Assembly: GCA_026874595.1 (NCBI GenBank)
Contig: CM049320.1
Coordinates: 43,348,714 to 43,412,713 of the forward strand
Direction: 5' to 3'
Source: Sipunculus nudus
Taxonomy: Eukaryota; Annelida; Sipuncula; Golfingiida; Sipunculidae
Length of the DNA: 64,000 nt
Made by a program: the position numbers and the translations under genes
Notes under the pieces: generated by a model
What the model saw: the letters and a program-made list of their open reading frames with translations, nothing else
Databases searched by the model: none
Told to the model about the DNA's origin: nothing
Shown here: positions 58,552 to 60,970 of the stretch, one piece after another
How the letters are laid out: each line of letters begins with the position of its first letter
Numbering within the stretch: the stretch's first letter is position 1

Positions 58552-60924
58552 CTCTCTCCGTGTTAACTGGATGCCATCAGAAGCCTTTTTGTTTTCTAGC
58601 CATCTCTTATCTCATAAGGAGTCTCTTTTCACACTCGTCATCACGGTATCCTCTGATTTCTAGGACTGTAGACACAACACAAAAGGAGACCGCTGTGAGA
58701 TCTGTGCTGATGGTTACTTCGGTGATGCAACTGGTGGCACATCAGATGACTGCCGAAGATGTCCATGTCCACTGACCACACCGGCTGGACAGTAAGATAT
58801 CAGCTATTATTAGGTTTAATGAGTATCCTGTAAAACTTTGTACTTTTAAATAGTTTTGACTTTCTATGATATAAGGTAAGATGAAAAAATCTTATTAATA
58901 CATTCATGTAAGAACAGTTTAGTACAATTTATAAAGGCTCTGACAGAGATTGTGAATTGAAAGAAAAGTGTTAAACAAATATGATAAAATGAGATCAGAA
59001 ACTGATAATGCCGTTCACACATGCTAGATGTGTATAAACATTAAACAACTGACTGACATTTCAAAACTTTACAACTGACTGAACTGTAATTAGTATTGAG
59101 AATAGATGTGTGCATAAACAACTGACTGAACTGTAATTAGTATTGAGAATAGATGTGTGCATAAACAACTGACTGAACTGTAATTAGTATTGAGAATAGA
59201 TGTGAGCATAAACAACTGACTGAACTGTAATTAGTTTTGAGAATAGATGTGAGCATAAACAACTGATTGAACTGTAATAAGTATTGAGAATAGATTATAC
59301 ACAATTTAAAGAAAACGTACATGAATTTGAACTGTGAACCTATGTACCACTTGACAGGTGACTGTAGTGGCTGAGATGGGTTATCCTTGAGCTATTTTAA
59401 CTCTGACTGTATGGCTGAATAATTACATAATTTTTAATTTCAAGTAAAATATTCTAATAAAAGTATATATATATACATTTTTTACTGTGAGATTTTAGGT
59501 ATATCACAGATGATTTTGAATGAAATGACTTTTTAGCTCTGCTGACTTTCAGTCATGCTGAGCTATTGCGATTGGTCTTTCTCCTACGTCCTTCTGTCAA
59601 ACCAATTGTCTGTCTGACTGCCAGCAGGGCACAAATCATAACCCTTAAACTTGGAAATTTCTGACTTAATATCCAGGGAGGTCTTGGTTTAAACCACATA
59701 CAGGCCTCCCATATCACCCTTTTTTTCGAGAATTTACTGAAAAATACAAAAATTTCTCTTTTTAGTGAACCTGTGAGCGTGTGCGATGGTGTGGCATAGT
59801 CCATCAGCTGTCGTCCATACATTAACACATATTATCTCAAAAACATCAGAAGCTAGCATCACTAAATTTTATGCAAAAATTCAGTCATCAAAAAACTCTG
59901 TTTGAATGAGGTTATTATTTGGCTATCTGGATTGACTTTACAGGGACATTTTTGACTTTACATGTATTTTTATTGAAAAAGCTAAAAAAAACTTTAAGAA
60001 AAAATTTTTTAGTGTGATGTAGTGCATATTTTTCCCCTCAAATTGATTCACAGATTGTTCCAATCAGTATTGCAGATGACTGATGACTAATGAATACATT
60101 GAATTTTTAGGTGTAACCTGCAGACTAAAAAAACTACTAACTCTTTTCCCTCAAATTTGGCACACTAGTGTGACCTTTACATCTGTTATGACAGCTGATG
60201 ACTTGTACTTTTGTTATTACATGTGATGACCTATACTACTATTATGACGTGATGACTTGTACTTCTATTGTGACATGTGATGACCTGTACTTCTATTATG
60301 ACAAGTTATGACCTATACTTCTGTTATGACATGTTATGACCTATACTTCTATTATGACATGTTATGACCTATACTTCTATTATGATATATGATGACCTAT
60401 ACTTCTATTATAACATGTGATGACCTGTACTTCTATTATAACATGTGATGACCTGTACTTCTATTATAACATGTGATGACCTGTATTTCTATTATAACAT
60501 GTGATGACCTATACTTCTATTATAACATGTGATGACCTGTACTTCTATTATGACATGTTATGACCTATACTTCTATTATAACATGTGATGACCTGTACTT
60601 CTATTATAACATGTGATGACCTATACTTCTATTATAACATGTGATGACCTGTACTTCTATTATGACATGTTATGACCTATACTTTTATTATGACATGTGA
60701 TGACCTGTACTTCTATTAAGACATGTTATGACTTATACTTCTATTATGACATGTGATAACATGTACTCCTATTATGACATGTGATGACATGTACTTCAGG
60801 ACTGAAAAAAATTTGTCACTGATCTTCTCTGTTGCAGGCGTTCACCAACTTGTATCCTGGATCGTGATGGCTTGGTCACATGCACGCAGTGTGCCAGAGG
60901 ATATACAGGTCGTAACTGCGGTTC
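7473..60924 (+). CDS. HSPG2: Perlecan-like proteoglycan core protein, domain III region, 24 exons, incomplete at both ends
   Basis: A secreted extracellular-matrix proteoglycan core. In known perlecans this region lies in basement membranes and is built of laminin IV type A (L4) and laminin-EGF (LE) modules. Joining the 24 exons gives 2996 nt (998 codons plus 2 nt) with no stop. Approximate residues in the joined fragment: partial L4 1-72; LE block 73-284; second L4 285-469; LE block 470-683; third L4 684-876; LE 877-998. Diagnostic strings are [35 protein letters not shown] and [10 protein letters not shown]4 modules embedded in LE repeats, four LE between successive L4s, and the ATRE...L..LEYI.IKA.Y motif fit perlecan better than laminin alpha or gamma chains. 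The start codon, SEA/LDL-A and Ig domains, and the C-terminal LG domains would lie outside the window. Exons are about 6 percent of the span. Coordinates enclose introns. Confidence 0.88.
7836..7950 (+). CDS. HSPG2: Exon 2: end of first L4 and start of an LE repeat
   Basis: Acceptor TTTGTAG/AATC, donor GAT/GTGAGT; phase 2 to 0. It reads [17 protein letters not shown], then [19 protein letters not shown]. The xSxISMxVxV strand and the VEEC..CP.GYTG.SC transition are the hallmark of L4 passing into the second half of an LE repeat in perlecan. Counterpart of exon 12 (112 nt) and of the second half of exon 21. Confidence 0.92.
7951..8276 (+). other. Intron 2, no recognised feature
   Basis: 326 bp between exons 2 and 3 with standard GT...AG ends. 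It is AT-rich with a short TATAAT-like run near 8065-8090. An open frame of 82 codons runs through it into exon 3, but in a different frame from the protein, so I treat it as chance. Confidence 0.7.
8277..8390 (+). CDS. HSPG2: Exon 3: laminin-EGF repeat
   Basis: Acceptor CTTGTAG/CAA, donor AAG/GTCAGT; phase 0 to 0, 38 codons. Begins [18 protein letters not shown] and ends [11 protein letters not shown]. Its length equals exon 13 (114 nt), and exon 22 is three nucleotides longer. The C-x-C-NG-x(4)-CDPETGxC pattern is typical LE. Its donor is immediately followed by the huge minisatellite of intron 3, whose unit repeats the string TGTAAGGTCAGT that makes up this exon-intron junction. Confidence 0.93.
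8391..15509. repeat. 41-45-bp minisatellite of intron 3, starting at the exon 3 donor
   Basis: Roughly 160-170 units containing GTGAGGTCAGTGTTAGTTAG and GGGAGTGTAAGACAGCAGGT. The array starts within 20 bp of the exon 3 donor, and many units contain TGTAAGGTCAGTG, the same string as the exon-intron junction. Longer units carry AGTATATATCAGTGAG; these fall at 8519, 9761 and 11003, so a 1242-bp higher-order block is tandemly duplicated. Every unit also holds an AGGTCA hexamer. Confidence 0.95.
15513..16043. mobile_element. 531-bp MITE with TAA target-site duplication, PIF/Harbinger-like
   Basis: The array is interrupted by unrelated, GC-richer sequence. The ends are AGGGTTGAACGCACC and, reverse-complemented from the right side, AGGGCTAAACCCACC: 12 of 15 match, and imperfect pairing continues to about 25 bp, mostly through transitions. 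The flanks are TAA on both sides (15510-15512 and 16044-16046) and the array sequence GTGTAAGACAAC is restored if the element and one TAA are removed. A 3-bp TWA duplication is typical of PIF/Harbinger elements. A 125-codon ORF inside shows no recognised domain and is probably chance. Confidence 0.8.
16044..16402. other. Array remnant then unique intron 3 sequence
   Basis: 16044-16100 is the continuation of the intron 3 minisatellite (GACAACAGATGTGAGGTCAG) on the right of the MITE, about one and a half units. The rest, up to the exon 4 acceptor, is ordinary AT-rich intron in which I see nothing. Confidence 0.75.
16403..16524 (+). CDS. HSPG2: Exon 4: laminin-EGF repeat
   Basis: Acceptor ATTTTAG/GGT, donor CA/GTAAGT; phase 0 to 2, 40 codons plus 2 nt. 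Peptide [20 protein letters not shown] followed by a short loop and [13 protein letters not shown]. Homologous to exons 14 and 23 (128 nt each) but two codons shorter in the loop after the GFYGD motif. The split codon CA/G continues in exon 5 as glutamine. Confidence 0.93.
16941..17487. repeat. 39-bp tandem array in intron 4
   Basis: About 13 copies of a 39-41-bp unit made of GACAGCAGATGGTTATTTAC and AACTTTGATATTGTGT; variants replace GATATTGTG by TTTTATCATG. The unit contains TTGACAGCAG, acceptor-like, but does not resemble the exon 4 or exon 5 edges. It ends 210 bp before exon 5. Confidence 0.9.
17640..17676 (+). mobile_element. 3'-end remnant of the AGCTCAGCTGA family next to exon 5
   Basis: GTTCAGCTGAGCGCTGTGAC followed by CAATGGGTCTCTTG corresponds to the 3' end of the 2.6-kb element (CAGCTGAGCGTCGTGACCC, AGGTCCCTTG) with a few changes. 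The following T-run lies 3-20 bp before the exon 5 acceptor. The 5' extent of the remnant cannot be placed. Confidence 0.6.
17697..17842 (+). CDS. HSPG2: Exon 5: laminin-EGF repeat
   Basis: Acceptor AATTCCTAG/GTTT, donor ACAG/GTACAG; phase 2 to 1, 146 nt. It reads [20 protein letters not shown], then [18 protein letters not shown]. Exactly the length of exon 15. The pyrimidine tract of its acceptor coincides with the 3' end of a transposable-element remnant (17640-17676). Confidence 0.93.
17843..19360. other. Intron 5, left part, no recognised feature
   Basis: About 1.5 kb of AT-rich sequence without long ORFs, tandem repeats or recognisable elements. Near 18640-18655 there is GGTTCAAATGA, which resembles a tRNA-type B box, but no matching A box or cloverleaf was found. 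Confidence 0.6.
19361..19500. repeat. Dispersed repeat, copy 1 (pair with 25551-25720)
   Basis: Contains TTCCCTCTGTCTCT, then CAGTCCTTTATTATATTTTC and GGGGCCTTCCCTAGCCTG. The same order occurs at 25551-25720 (TTCCCTCTGTCTCT, CAGATCCTTTATTATATTTT, GAGCCCTTCCTTACCTG). A diverged dispersed element, family unknown. Confidence 0.6.
19815..20240. repeat. 60-70-bp degenerate tandem array in intron 5
   Basis: About six or seven diverged units with ACATGTGTTGACTACTGTTT and AAAGATATATGTTTCTT and a GGGG(C/A)CA core. The central two units are nearly identical; the outer ones are worn. No relation to an exon edge. Confidence 0.85.
20655..22310. repeat. 62-bp tandem array in intron 5, about 27 copies
   Basis: The unit contains TGATATTTACATTACCAATA, TGACACAGCTGACTTCACTC and TGCTGATCCACGACAGCTCT. 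Each copy carries the CAGCTG hexamer. Variants (GTCACAGC, CTGTCGATCC, CTTATGATATTTACATC) recur in blocks, for instance 21230-21370 and 21540-21670, showing duplication of several units at once. Confidence 0.93.
22311..24659. other. Intron 5, right part, no recognised feature
   Basis: About 2.3 kb of AT-rich intron ending in the exon 6 acceptor ATTTTCCAG. Short frames of 75-82 codons occur on both strands around 22500-22980 but have no recognisable domain and are probably chance. Confidence 0.6.
24660..24730 (+). CDS. HSPG2: Exon 6: laminin-EGF repeat, first half, lacking two cysteines
   Basis: Acceptor TTTTCCAG/GTTT, donor AAG/GTAAAC; phase 1 to 0, 71 nt. The peptide is [12 protein letters not shown] followed by [12 protein letters not shown]. 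The counterpart exon 16 reads [18 protein letters not shown]. Compared with it, exon 6 lacks the first and third cysteines of the LE consensus. These are the two that normally bond with each other. The exon is preceded by about 6.8 kb of intron. Confidence 0.9.
24895..25520. repeat. Two diverged ~300-bp units of a TCAAGGTCACAG-type dispersed repeat
   Basis: Each unit has a CCATCCA...CACAAATT opening, a 'dihydro' block of the form CCACCAG...GGTCA, ACATCTTTTAAAAGATTGT or its variant, and AAGTTCAAGGTCACAG. The same modules appear at 47760-48480. Worn, non-coding; intron 6. Confidence 0.65.
25551..25720. repeat. Dispersed repeat, copy 2 (pair with 19361-19500)
   Basis: Diverged second copy of the repeat described at 19361-19500, in the same orientation, in intron 6. 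Confidence 0.6.
25940..26461. repeat. ~72-bp tandem array ending at the exon 7 acceptor
   Basis: Six to seven units with GAATGTAAGAGTACAAGAGT, GCTGCAGATATTTGA and TGTGTTGGACATGTTATTTC, each ending TTCTAG/G. The last unit reads GTGTTTGACATGTTGTTGTAG and its AG is the real acceptor of exon 7 (26460-26461). Only the intronic side of the junction is repeated. Confidence 0.88.
26462..26602 (+). CDS. HSPG2: Exon 7: laminin-EGF half leading into second L4
   Basis: Acceptor TTGTTGTAG/CGA, donor ATG/GTAATT; phase 0 to 0, 47 codons, the same length as exon 17. Contains [19 protein letters not shown], then [17 protein letters not shown] and SSDWNRWM. The NPxGCxxCFCMG string just before an L4 domain is characteristic of perlecan. 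The upstream array repeats the intronic side of this acceptor. Confidence 0.93.
26757..26939 (+). CDS. HSPG2: Exon 8: second L4 domain, N-terminal part
   Basis: Acceptor TGTTTTCAG/ATA, donor AAG/GTCAGC; phase 0 to 0, 61 codons. Contains [14 protein letters not shown] and [15 protein letters not shown]. The YYW.LP..FLG.K segment is the most conserved part of L4 domains in laminins and perlecan. Matches exon 18 (192 nt) in the third L4, where the same position reads [13 protein letters not shown]. Confidence 0.93.
27075..27296. repeat. ~54-bp degenerate array ending at the exon 9 acceptor
   Basis: Four units containing GTCACTTCATATGGATGTCA, TTATAGATCTAATGTT and CTGTTACTA. The exon 9 start GTGACGTCATATGG is the fifth member: 17 of its first 21 nt match the unit at 27246. 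The first unit even begins with TTTACAG/GTCAC, an acceptor at the equivalent place. Confidence 0.85.
27297..27389 (+). CDS. HSPG2: Exon 9: second L4 domain, core strand
   Basis: Acceptor ATATGTAG/GTG, donor AAG/GTAACA; phase 0 to 0, 31 codons: [18 protein letters not shown] and then [10 protein letters not shown]. The SYGG.L.Y.(V/L).F motif is the L4 signature. Counterpart of exon 19. The first 21 nt (GTGACGTCATATGG...) recur about four times, diverged, in the intron directly upstream. Confidence 0.93.
27619..28260 (+). mobile_element. Relative of the AGCTCAGCTGA family in intron 9
   Basis: Begins AGCTCAGCTGAGTATGAGTC with TGTCCGTCC soon after, like the 2.6-kb element's 5' end. The body differs: three or four diverged units of about 130-190 bp with GGTTCTTGGCAAATCTCCT and GTGACCTATATTC. 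No 3' terminus of the CAGCTGAGCG type was found, so the right border is approximate. Confidence 0.6.
28304..28387 (+). CDS. HSPG2: Exon 10: second L4 domain
   Basis: Acceptor TTTTTCCAG/GGT, donor GAG/GTGAGT; phase 0 to 0, 28 codons: [17 protein letters not shown] then SFEVPFYE. Counterpart of exon 20 ([17 protein letters not shown]), which is four codons longer. Confidence 0.92.
28623..28741 (+). CDS. HSPG2: Exon 11: second L4 domain, ATRE motif
   Basis: Acceptor TGTGTTTAG/CAA, donor AC/GTAAGT; phase 0 to 2, 119 nt. Contains [18 protein letters not shown], then [16 protein letters not shown]. The ATRE.L...LA.L...(L/M)I(R/K)A.Y string is strongly perlecan-like. Counterpart of exon 1 and of the first 119 nt of exon 21. 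Followed by a 9.7-kb repeat-rich intron. Confidence 0.94.
29011..29296. repeat. 180-bp repeat cluster, left end, split by element copy B
   Basis: Starts with the hairpin-like ATGCCCCCGGGCAT and ATAGTTTTACCCATGTCC. It is followed by one full and one partial 180-bp unit (GGACTTTTTTTCGCAATGCC, AGATATTGGCCTGATTTT, GATAATGACCAGTTACAG, GAAATTTTCATGACAAATAC). Interrupted after GGCCTGATT by the 2.6-kb element; the interrupted unit resumes at 31905. Confidence 0.85.
29297..31904 (+). mobile_element. 2.6-kb non-autonomous element, copy B, nested in the 180-bp repeat
   Basis: Near-identical second copy of 1649-4280, 2608 bp, same orientation. It differs from copy A by scattered substitutions, a shorter (GTCC)n run and small indels, for example near 30165 and 31130. 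Because the interrupted 180-bp unit continues as TTTTTGGTGTGTCGGCAGAT directly after the element's CCCTTG, both ends are fixed. The inserted element is younger than the repeat it sits in. Confidence 0.85.
31905..32404. repeat. 180-bp repeat cluster, right end
   Basis: Rest of the interrupted unit and two complete 180-bp units starting at 32039 and 32219 (ACATGTACGGACTTTTTTTC, GGGCAGATAATGACC, CTCCTAAACTTAGAAAATTT). The same units form 60971-61785. Non-coding. Confidence 0.85.
32405..36440. repeat. Composite dispersed repeat, long copy, intron 11
   Basis: A series of modules: AGCCCTCAGCTCATAGGCTG with (GTCC)n (32415); two diverged units with AGCTTATATCTCAGGAACC (32660, 32940); a further 180-bp-type stretch (33035-33420); a module with GAACCTGTATGCTTATGCGA (33820) and repeated 'TCTCAAAAACGGCAGG' blocks to about 34800; a GTTCACTCAGTGCAG block (35400-35640); CTAGACACAATGTCTAG (35710); then two units with GGTGGCGCCACCT. 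The same modules occur in the same order, shorter, at 61786-63710. Possibly one large degraded element. No coding frame recognised. Confidence 0.65.
36441..37029. other. Intron 11 stretch, no recognised feature
   Basis: About 590 bp with no ORF above 63 codons and no repeat I recognise. Confidence 0.55.
37030..37905. repeat. 28-bp tandem array in intron 11, about 31 copies
   Basis: Unit CTAACAGTGCCGACCCTGTA plus ATGTACTC, with CTCACAGTGCCAACC and CTGACC variants. It is more GC-rich than its surroundings. A 66-codon minus-strand ORF across it is only repeat translation. It lies 520 bp before exon 12 and shares nothing with the exon edge. Confidence 0.94.
37906..38429. other. End of intron 11, no recognised feature
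   Basis: Ordinary AT-rich intron running to the exon 12 acceptor GATTTTACAG. Confidence 0.6.
38430..38541 (+). CDS. HSPG2: Exon 12: end of second L4 and start of LE
   Basis: Acceptor GATTTTACAG/ACTG, donor CAG/GTGGGT; phase 2 to 0, 112 nt. It reads [18 protein letters not shown], then [19 protein letters not shown]. The A.(E/A)VEQC.CP.GY.G.SCQ run is the perlecan L4-to-LE transition. Joins exon 11 across 9.7 kb by matching phase and homology. Confidence 0.93.
38542..40766. other. Intron 12, unique part
   Basis: About 2.2 kb of AT-rich sequence. A 116-codon minus-strand ORF at 39902-40252 (with [19 protein letters not shown]) has no domain I can name. It may be a worn fragment of a mobile element or chance, so I do not call it as a gene. 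Nothing else recognised. Confidence 0.5.
40767..44485. repeat. 80-bp array: 46 units made of the exon 13 acceptor and 5' half
   Basis: From 40801 to 44480 the sequence stays in an exact 80-bp register (46 units, no net indel). Each unit has the string TTGACAGGACTGTGCTGATG, then GCTATACCAGATCAGGAGAT, TTACCTGGGGATGTGTATG and ATGTATATTACTGATT. The first 52-56 nt after the AG match exon 13; the remaining ~24 nt match its intronic acceptor with a TACTGAT branch-like motif. A 1600-bp block (20 units) is duplicated (42041-42960 recurs at 43641-44560). A partial unit precedes 40801. Confidence 0.95.
44486..44599 (+). CDS. HSPG2: Exon 13: laminin-EGF repeat whose 5' half is amplified upstream
   Basis: Acceptor CTTGACAG/GAC, donor CTG/GTAAGT; phase 0 to 0, 38 codons: [18 protein letters not shown], then [18 protein letters not shown]. 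The first 54-56 nt plus about 24 nt of preceding intron form the 80-bp unit repeated 46 times upstream. I chose this copy as the real exon because only it continues into GCACCATGTGAGTGT and keeps the LE cysteines. Every upstream unit runs into TAA soon after ATGTGTATG. Confidence 0.93.
44600..45095. other. Intron 13, no recognised feature
   Basis: 496 bp, AT-rich, normal GT...AG ends, no repeat or ORF of note. Confidence 0.65.
45096..45223 (+). CDS. HSPG2: Exon 14: laminin-EGF repeat
   Basis: Acceptor CATTACAG/GAA, donor CA/GTGAGT; phase 0 to 2, 128 nt. [20 protein letters not shown] then [14 protein letters not shown]. Same length as exon 23. The junction string CCAATCAGTGAGT is repeated downstream in a 45-bp array. 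Confidence 0.93.
45212..45405. repeat. 45-bp array that begins inside the exon 14 donor
   Basis: The exon ends CCATCCAATCA/GTGAGT. Downstream, CAACCAATCAGTGAGTAG recurs about every 45 bp (near 45256, 45307 and 45352), with GTGTAGCCAGTGTGGTTTCT between. The last two copies read CAGTCAGT and have lost the donor. 45 bp is a multiple of three, so both strands stay open through the array; these ORFs are repeat translations. Confidence 0.88.
45619..45764 (+). CDS. HSPG2: Exon 15: laminin-EGF repeat
   Basis: Acceptor GATCGCAG/ATTC, donor AAAG/GTACAC; phase 2 to 1, 146 nt. [18 protein letters not shown] then [18 protein letters not shown]. The (M/Q)FSRTC and [11 protein letters not shown] strings are standard for the LE that follows the CPL motif in perlecan. 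Same size and phases as exon 5. Confidence 0.93.
45765..46224. other. Intron 15, no recognised feature
   Basis: 460 bp of plain AT-rich intron between exons 15 and 16. Confidence 0.65.
46225..46301 (+). CDS. HSPG2: Exon 16: laminin-EGF repeat, first half
   Basis: Acceptor TTCCTTAG/ATGC, donor AAG/GTCAGT; phase 1 to 0, 77 nt. [17 protein letters not shown] then RQCQCK. All five early LE cysteines are present, unlike its paralogue exon 6. Confidence 0.92.
46302..47189. other. Intron 16, left part, no recognised feature
   Basis: About 890 bp, AT-rich, with poly-T stretches and no repeat I recognise. Confidence 0.6.
47190..48490. repeat. TCAAGGTCACAG-type dispersed repeat with internal ~300-bp units
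   Basis: Opens near a GTCCCGCCGCCGCCGCCGCC run (47259-47278). It then has two units with GAGTGACCTTGACCTT, GTGGTGCCACCTATTATCC, and from 47760 two to three near-identical units of about 300 bp (GGTCAAAGGTCAAGGTCACA, CATCTCAGATCTTTCATCTT, GTTCACCTGCCAAGAG, GGATGATAATTCCTGC). The extended half-site TCAAGGTCA recurs. Non-coding; intron 16. Confidence 0.75.
48491..49520. other. Intron 16, right part, no recognised feature
   Basis: About 1 kb of AT-rich sequence with one poly-G run near 48560. Nothing recognised before the exon 17 acceptor. Confidence 0.6.
49521..49661 (+). CDS. HSPG2: Exon 17: laminin-EGF half leading into third L4
   Basis: I take the acceptor as TGTTATCCAG/ACC rather than the later GTGCAG/GGA, because it gives 141 nt (47 codons), the same as exon 7, and places eight residues (TNVQGVRC) before the first cysteine as exon 7 does. 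Donor TCA/GTAAGT. Contains [19 protein letters not shown], then [10 protein letters not shown]. Its 3' half and donor recur five times downstream with a 118-bp period. Confidence 0.9.
49662..50260. repeat. 118-bp array: five copies of the exon 17 3' half with its donor
   Basis: Donor TCA/GTAAGTATATCTGACA occurs at 49662 (real), 49780, 49898, 50016 and 50134, exactly 118 bp apart; a sixth member near 50252 has lost the donor. Each unit holds TACCAAATGTTGGTGCTCCG, GTCACTCTACACAGTGCC, GGATCAGGCTACTACAA and the intronic GGTCTCACTGTACTTCCCCAG. In these copies a CCCCAG acceptor-like site precedes the exon-like 76 nt. The exon reading frame is open through individual copies, but 118 and 76 are not multiples of three. 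Confidence 0.93.
50261..50747. other. Intron 17, right part, no recognised feature
   Basis: About 490 bp of AT-rich intron ending in TTGTTACAG before exon 18. Confidence 0.65.
50748..50939 (+). CDS. HSPG2: Exon 18: third L4 domain, N-terminal part
   Basis: Acceptor TTGTTACAG/ATA, donor CAG/GTGAGG; phase 0 to 0, 64 codons. [35 protein letters not shown] and [13 protein letters not shown]. It matches L4 exon 8, with LFFNLPPRF at the YYWSLPDKF position. The last 21 nt and the donor seed the downstream 40-bp array. Confidence 0.92.
50940..52130. repeat. ~40/80-bp array that begins at the exon 18 donor
   Basis: The exon ends AGATTCAGGGGAAACCAG and the donor is GTGAGGAAACAAT. Alternating half-units follow: ATTCAGGGGAAACCAGGTGA or its AAATTAGGTGG variant, and GAGATTCATGGAAAACCAAG with TGGGAAAA. 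The donor string AACCAG/GTGAGG is restored exactly at 51340, 51503 and 51668. About 28 half-units; the right end is increasingly worn. Confidence 0.92.
52131..52439. other. End of intron 18, no recognised feature
   Basis: About 310 bp of AT-rich intron leading to TATTGCACAG. A 110-codon frame crossing 52066-52398 starts inside the array and has no recognisable domain. Confidence 0.6.
52440..52535 (+). CDS. HSPG2: Exon 19: third L4 domain, core strand
   Basis: Acceptor TATTGCACAG/CTG, donor ATT/GTAAGT; phase 0 to 0, 32 codons: [19 protein letters not shown], then RDVDVELI. SYGGxLxYxVxF is the L4 signature. Counterpart of exon 9 (31 codons). Confidence 0.94.
52536..52994. other. Intron 19, left part, no recognised feature
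   Basis: About 460 bp, very AT-rich; nothing recognised. Confidence 0.6.
52995..53607. repeat. Hairpin-headed dispersed repeat with ~180-bp units, intron 19
   Basis: Begins with an inverted repeat ATGTCTCC...GGAGACAT (53003-53029). Three to four diverged units follow with GTAGGATATCTTGTG, TAACTTTTGAAGGGCTGCAT, and TGACCTTGAC or GACCTCCATC. Non-coding. The head hairpin parallels those at 29011 and 60971. Confidence 0.75.
53608..54347. repeat. 73-bp array: ten copies of the exon 20 acceptor and 5' part
   Basis: Each unit has CTGTTGTTACAGGGTAATGT, GAGAGGGGAGGAGGTGAGG, CTGTACTTGTTATTACCTGT and ACTATGAATGTTAC. The real acceptor (54346-54347) and the first ~44 nt of exon 20 belong to the same family but lack the TTGTTAT insertion. 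In the exon's frame each decoy reads [17 protein letters not shown] and then a TGA stop. The array's first unit is diverged. Confidence 0.94.
54348..54443 (+). CDS. HSPG2: Exon 20: third L4 domain
   Basis: Acceptor TTGTTACAG/GGT, donor GAG/GTAAGT; phase 0 to 0, 32 codons: [18 protein letters not shown], then NRVNILMTE. The upstream array holds about ten copies of the acceptor and first ~44 nt of this exon. This copy is the real one: it alone reads CTGTACTACCTGTATCC and continues to a donor, while the decoys insert TTGTTAT and stop. Confidence 0.92.
54444..54954. other. Intron 20, left part, no recognised feature
   Basis: About 510 bp, AT-rich, nothing recognised. Confidence 0.6.
54955..55385. 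repeat. 18-22-bp tandem array in intron 20
   Basis: Short units TTGATTGATGGACAGACA with variants GACTGATGGAGAGACA and TTGATTGATGAACAGACAG, arranged in longer blocks of 60-70 bp. Four overlapping minus-strand ORFs of 66-116 codons with HQS..CPSIK-like repeats are artefacts of this array. Confidence 0.9.
55464..55694 (+). CDS. HSPG2: Exon 21: end of third L4 and start of LE, a fused exon
   Basis: Acceptor GGGGTTAG/GCA, donor GAG/GTAAAT; phase 0 to 0, 77 codons. [31 protein letters not shown], then [14 protein letters not shown]. Its 231 nt equal exons 11 plus 12 (119 + 112) exactly. The sequence is continuous across the site where both other L4 domains carry a phase-2 intron. Confidence 0.93.
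55695..56859. other. Intron 21, left part, no recognised feature
   Basis: About 1.2 kb of AT-rich intron. ORFs of 70-102 codons on both strands (56190-56830) show no domain and overlap one another, so I treat them as chance. Confidence 0.55.
56860..57080. repeat. Worn copy of the intron 16 dispersed repeat
   Basis: GAGGACAAAGC, TTTAAATGGGTCATGACC and AATCATGCAAACATCAGAT parallel the start of the 47190-48490 repeat (GGGGACGAAGCC, TTAAAATGGGGTCATGAAC). Much decayed. Confidence 0.5.
57383..57499 (+). CDS. HSPG2: Exon 22: laminin-EGF repeat
   Basis: Acceptor TTTCTGACAG/AAA, donor CTT/GTGAGT; phase 0 to 0, 39 codons. [19 protein letters not shown], then [18 protein letters not shown]. Counterpart of exons 3 and 13 with one extra codon. 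Confidence 0.93.
57560..58400. repeat. 42-bp array after exon 22, about 20 copies
   Basis: Units of TTCAAAGATTTCCCTTTGAG, TTTCACCTGGATCATGTCTA and TA. Because 42 is a multiple of three and the unit is stop-free in several frames, ORFs of up to 179 codons appear on both strands; they are not genes. The exon 22 end GGAGCATGTCTT resembles the unit's GGATCATGTCTA, but the match is too short to claim an exon origin. Confidence 0.93.
58479..58560. repeat. (CT)n microsatellite
   Basis: CT-rich simple repeat, nearly pure in its second half (58508-58548), flanked by CTCTGTGTCTC variants. About 100 bp upstream of the exon 23 acceptor. Confidence 0.95.
58664..58791 (+). CDS. HSPG2: Exon 23: laminin-EGF repeat
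   Basis: Acceptor GATTTCTAG/GAC, donor CA/GTAAGA; phase 0 to 2, 128 nt. [20 protein letters not shown], then [14 protein letters not shown]. Same length and phase as exon 14. Confidence 0.93.
59045..59300. repeat. 47-bp array in intron 23, about five copies
   Basis: Unit AACAACTGACTGAACTGTAA plus TTAGTATTGAGAATAGATGT and GTGCATA. Not related to an exon edge. Confidence 0.9.
59535..59762 (+). mobile_element. 5' end of another AGCTC-TGCTGA element, intron 23
   Basis: AGCTCTGCTGACTTTCAGTC and ATGCTGAGCTATTG follow the 5' pattern of the 2.6-kb element (AGCTCAGCTGA...CTGAGCTATAG). The body shares GGGCACAAATCATAACCCTTA with the 27619 copy (AGGGCATAAATCATAACCATTA). Truncated on the right by the next repeat. 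Confidence 0.6.
59763..60160. repeat. Copy of the GAACCTGTGAGC...TGCGATGGTG repeat module
   Basis: AGTGAACCTGTGAGCGTGTG and ATCTCAAAAACATCAGAAGC match the modules at 33820 and 61888. Right end uncertain. Confidence 0.65.
60165..60800. repeat. 30-bp array upstream of exon 24, about 21 copies
   Basis: Unit TTCTATTATAACATGTGATG plus ACCTGTACTT, with TATGACATGTTATGACCTATA variants. It stops about 40 bp before the exon 24 acceptor and does not share its sequence. Confidence 0.92.
60838..60924 (+). CDS. HSPG2: Exon 24: laminin-EGF repeat, first part, last exon in the window
   Basis: Acceptor CTGTTGCAG/GCG, donor TTC/GTAAGT; phase 2 to 2, 87 nt. Peptide [19 protein letters not shown], then GYTGRNCGS. 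It matches the first 87 nt of exons 5 and 15 (146 nt each), so this LE is split by an additional intron. The remaining roughly 59 nt (second C.xC, GY.GNP) should be on an exon right of the window. Confidence 0.88.
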
Positions 60925-60970
60925 GTAAGTAATTCAATTGCAAATATTGAAAAAATATATATATATATTT

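Noticed and set aside
7473-60924. Laminin alpha or gamma chain instead of perlecan
   Set aside because: The presence of at least three L4 modules separated by four LE repeats each, and the ATRE...VEQC motifs, fit perlecan domain III. Full-length confirmation needs the flanking exons.
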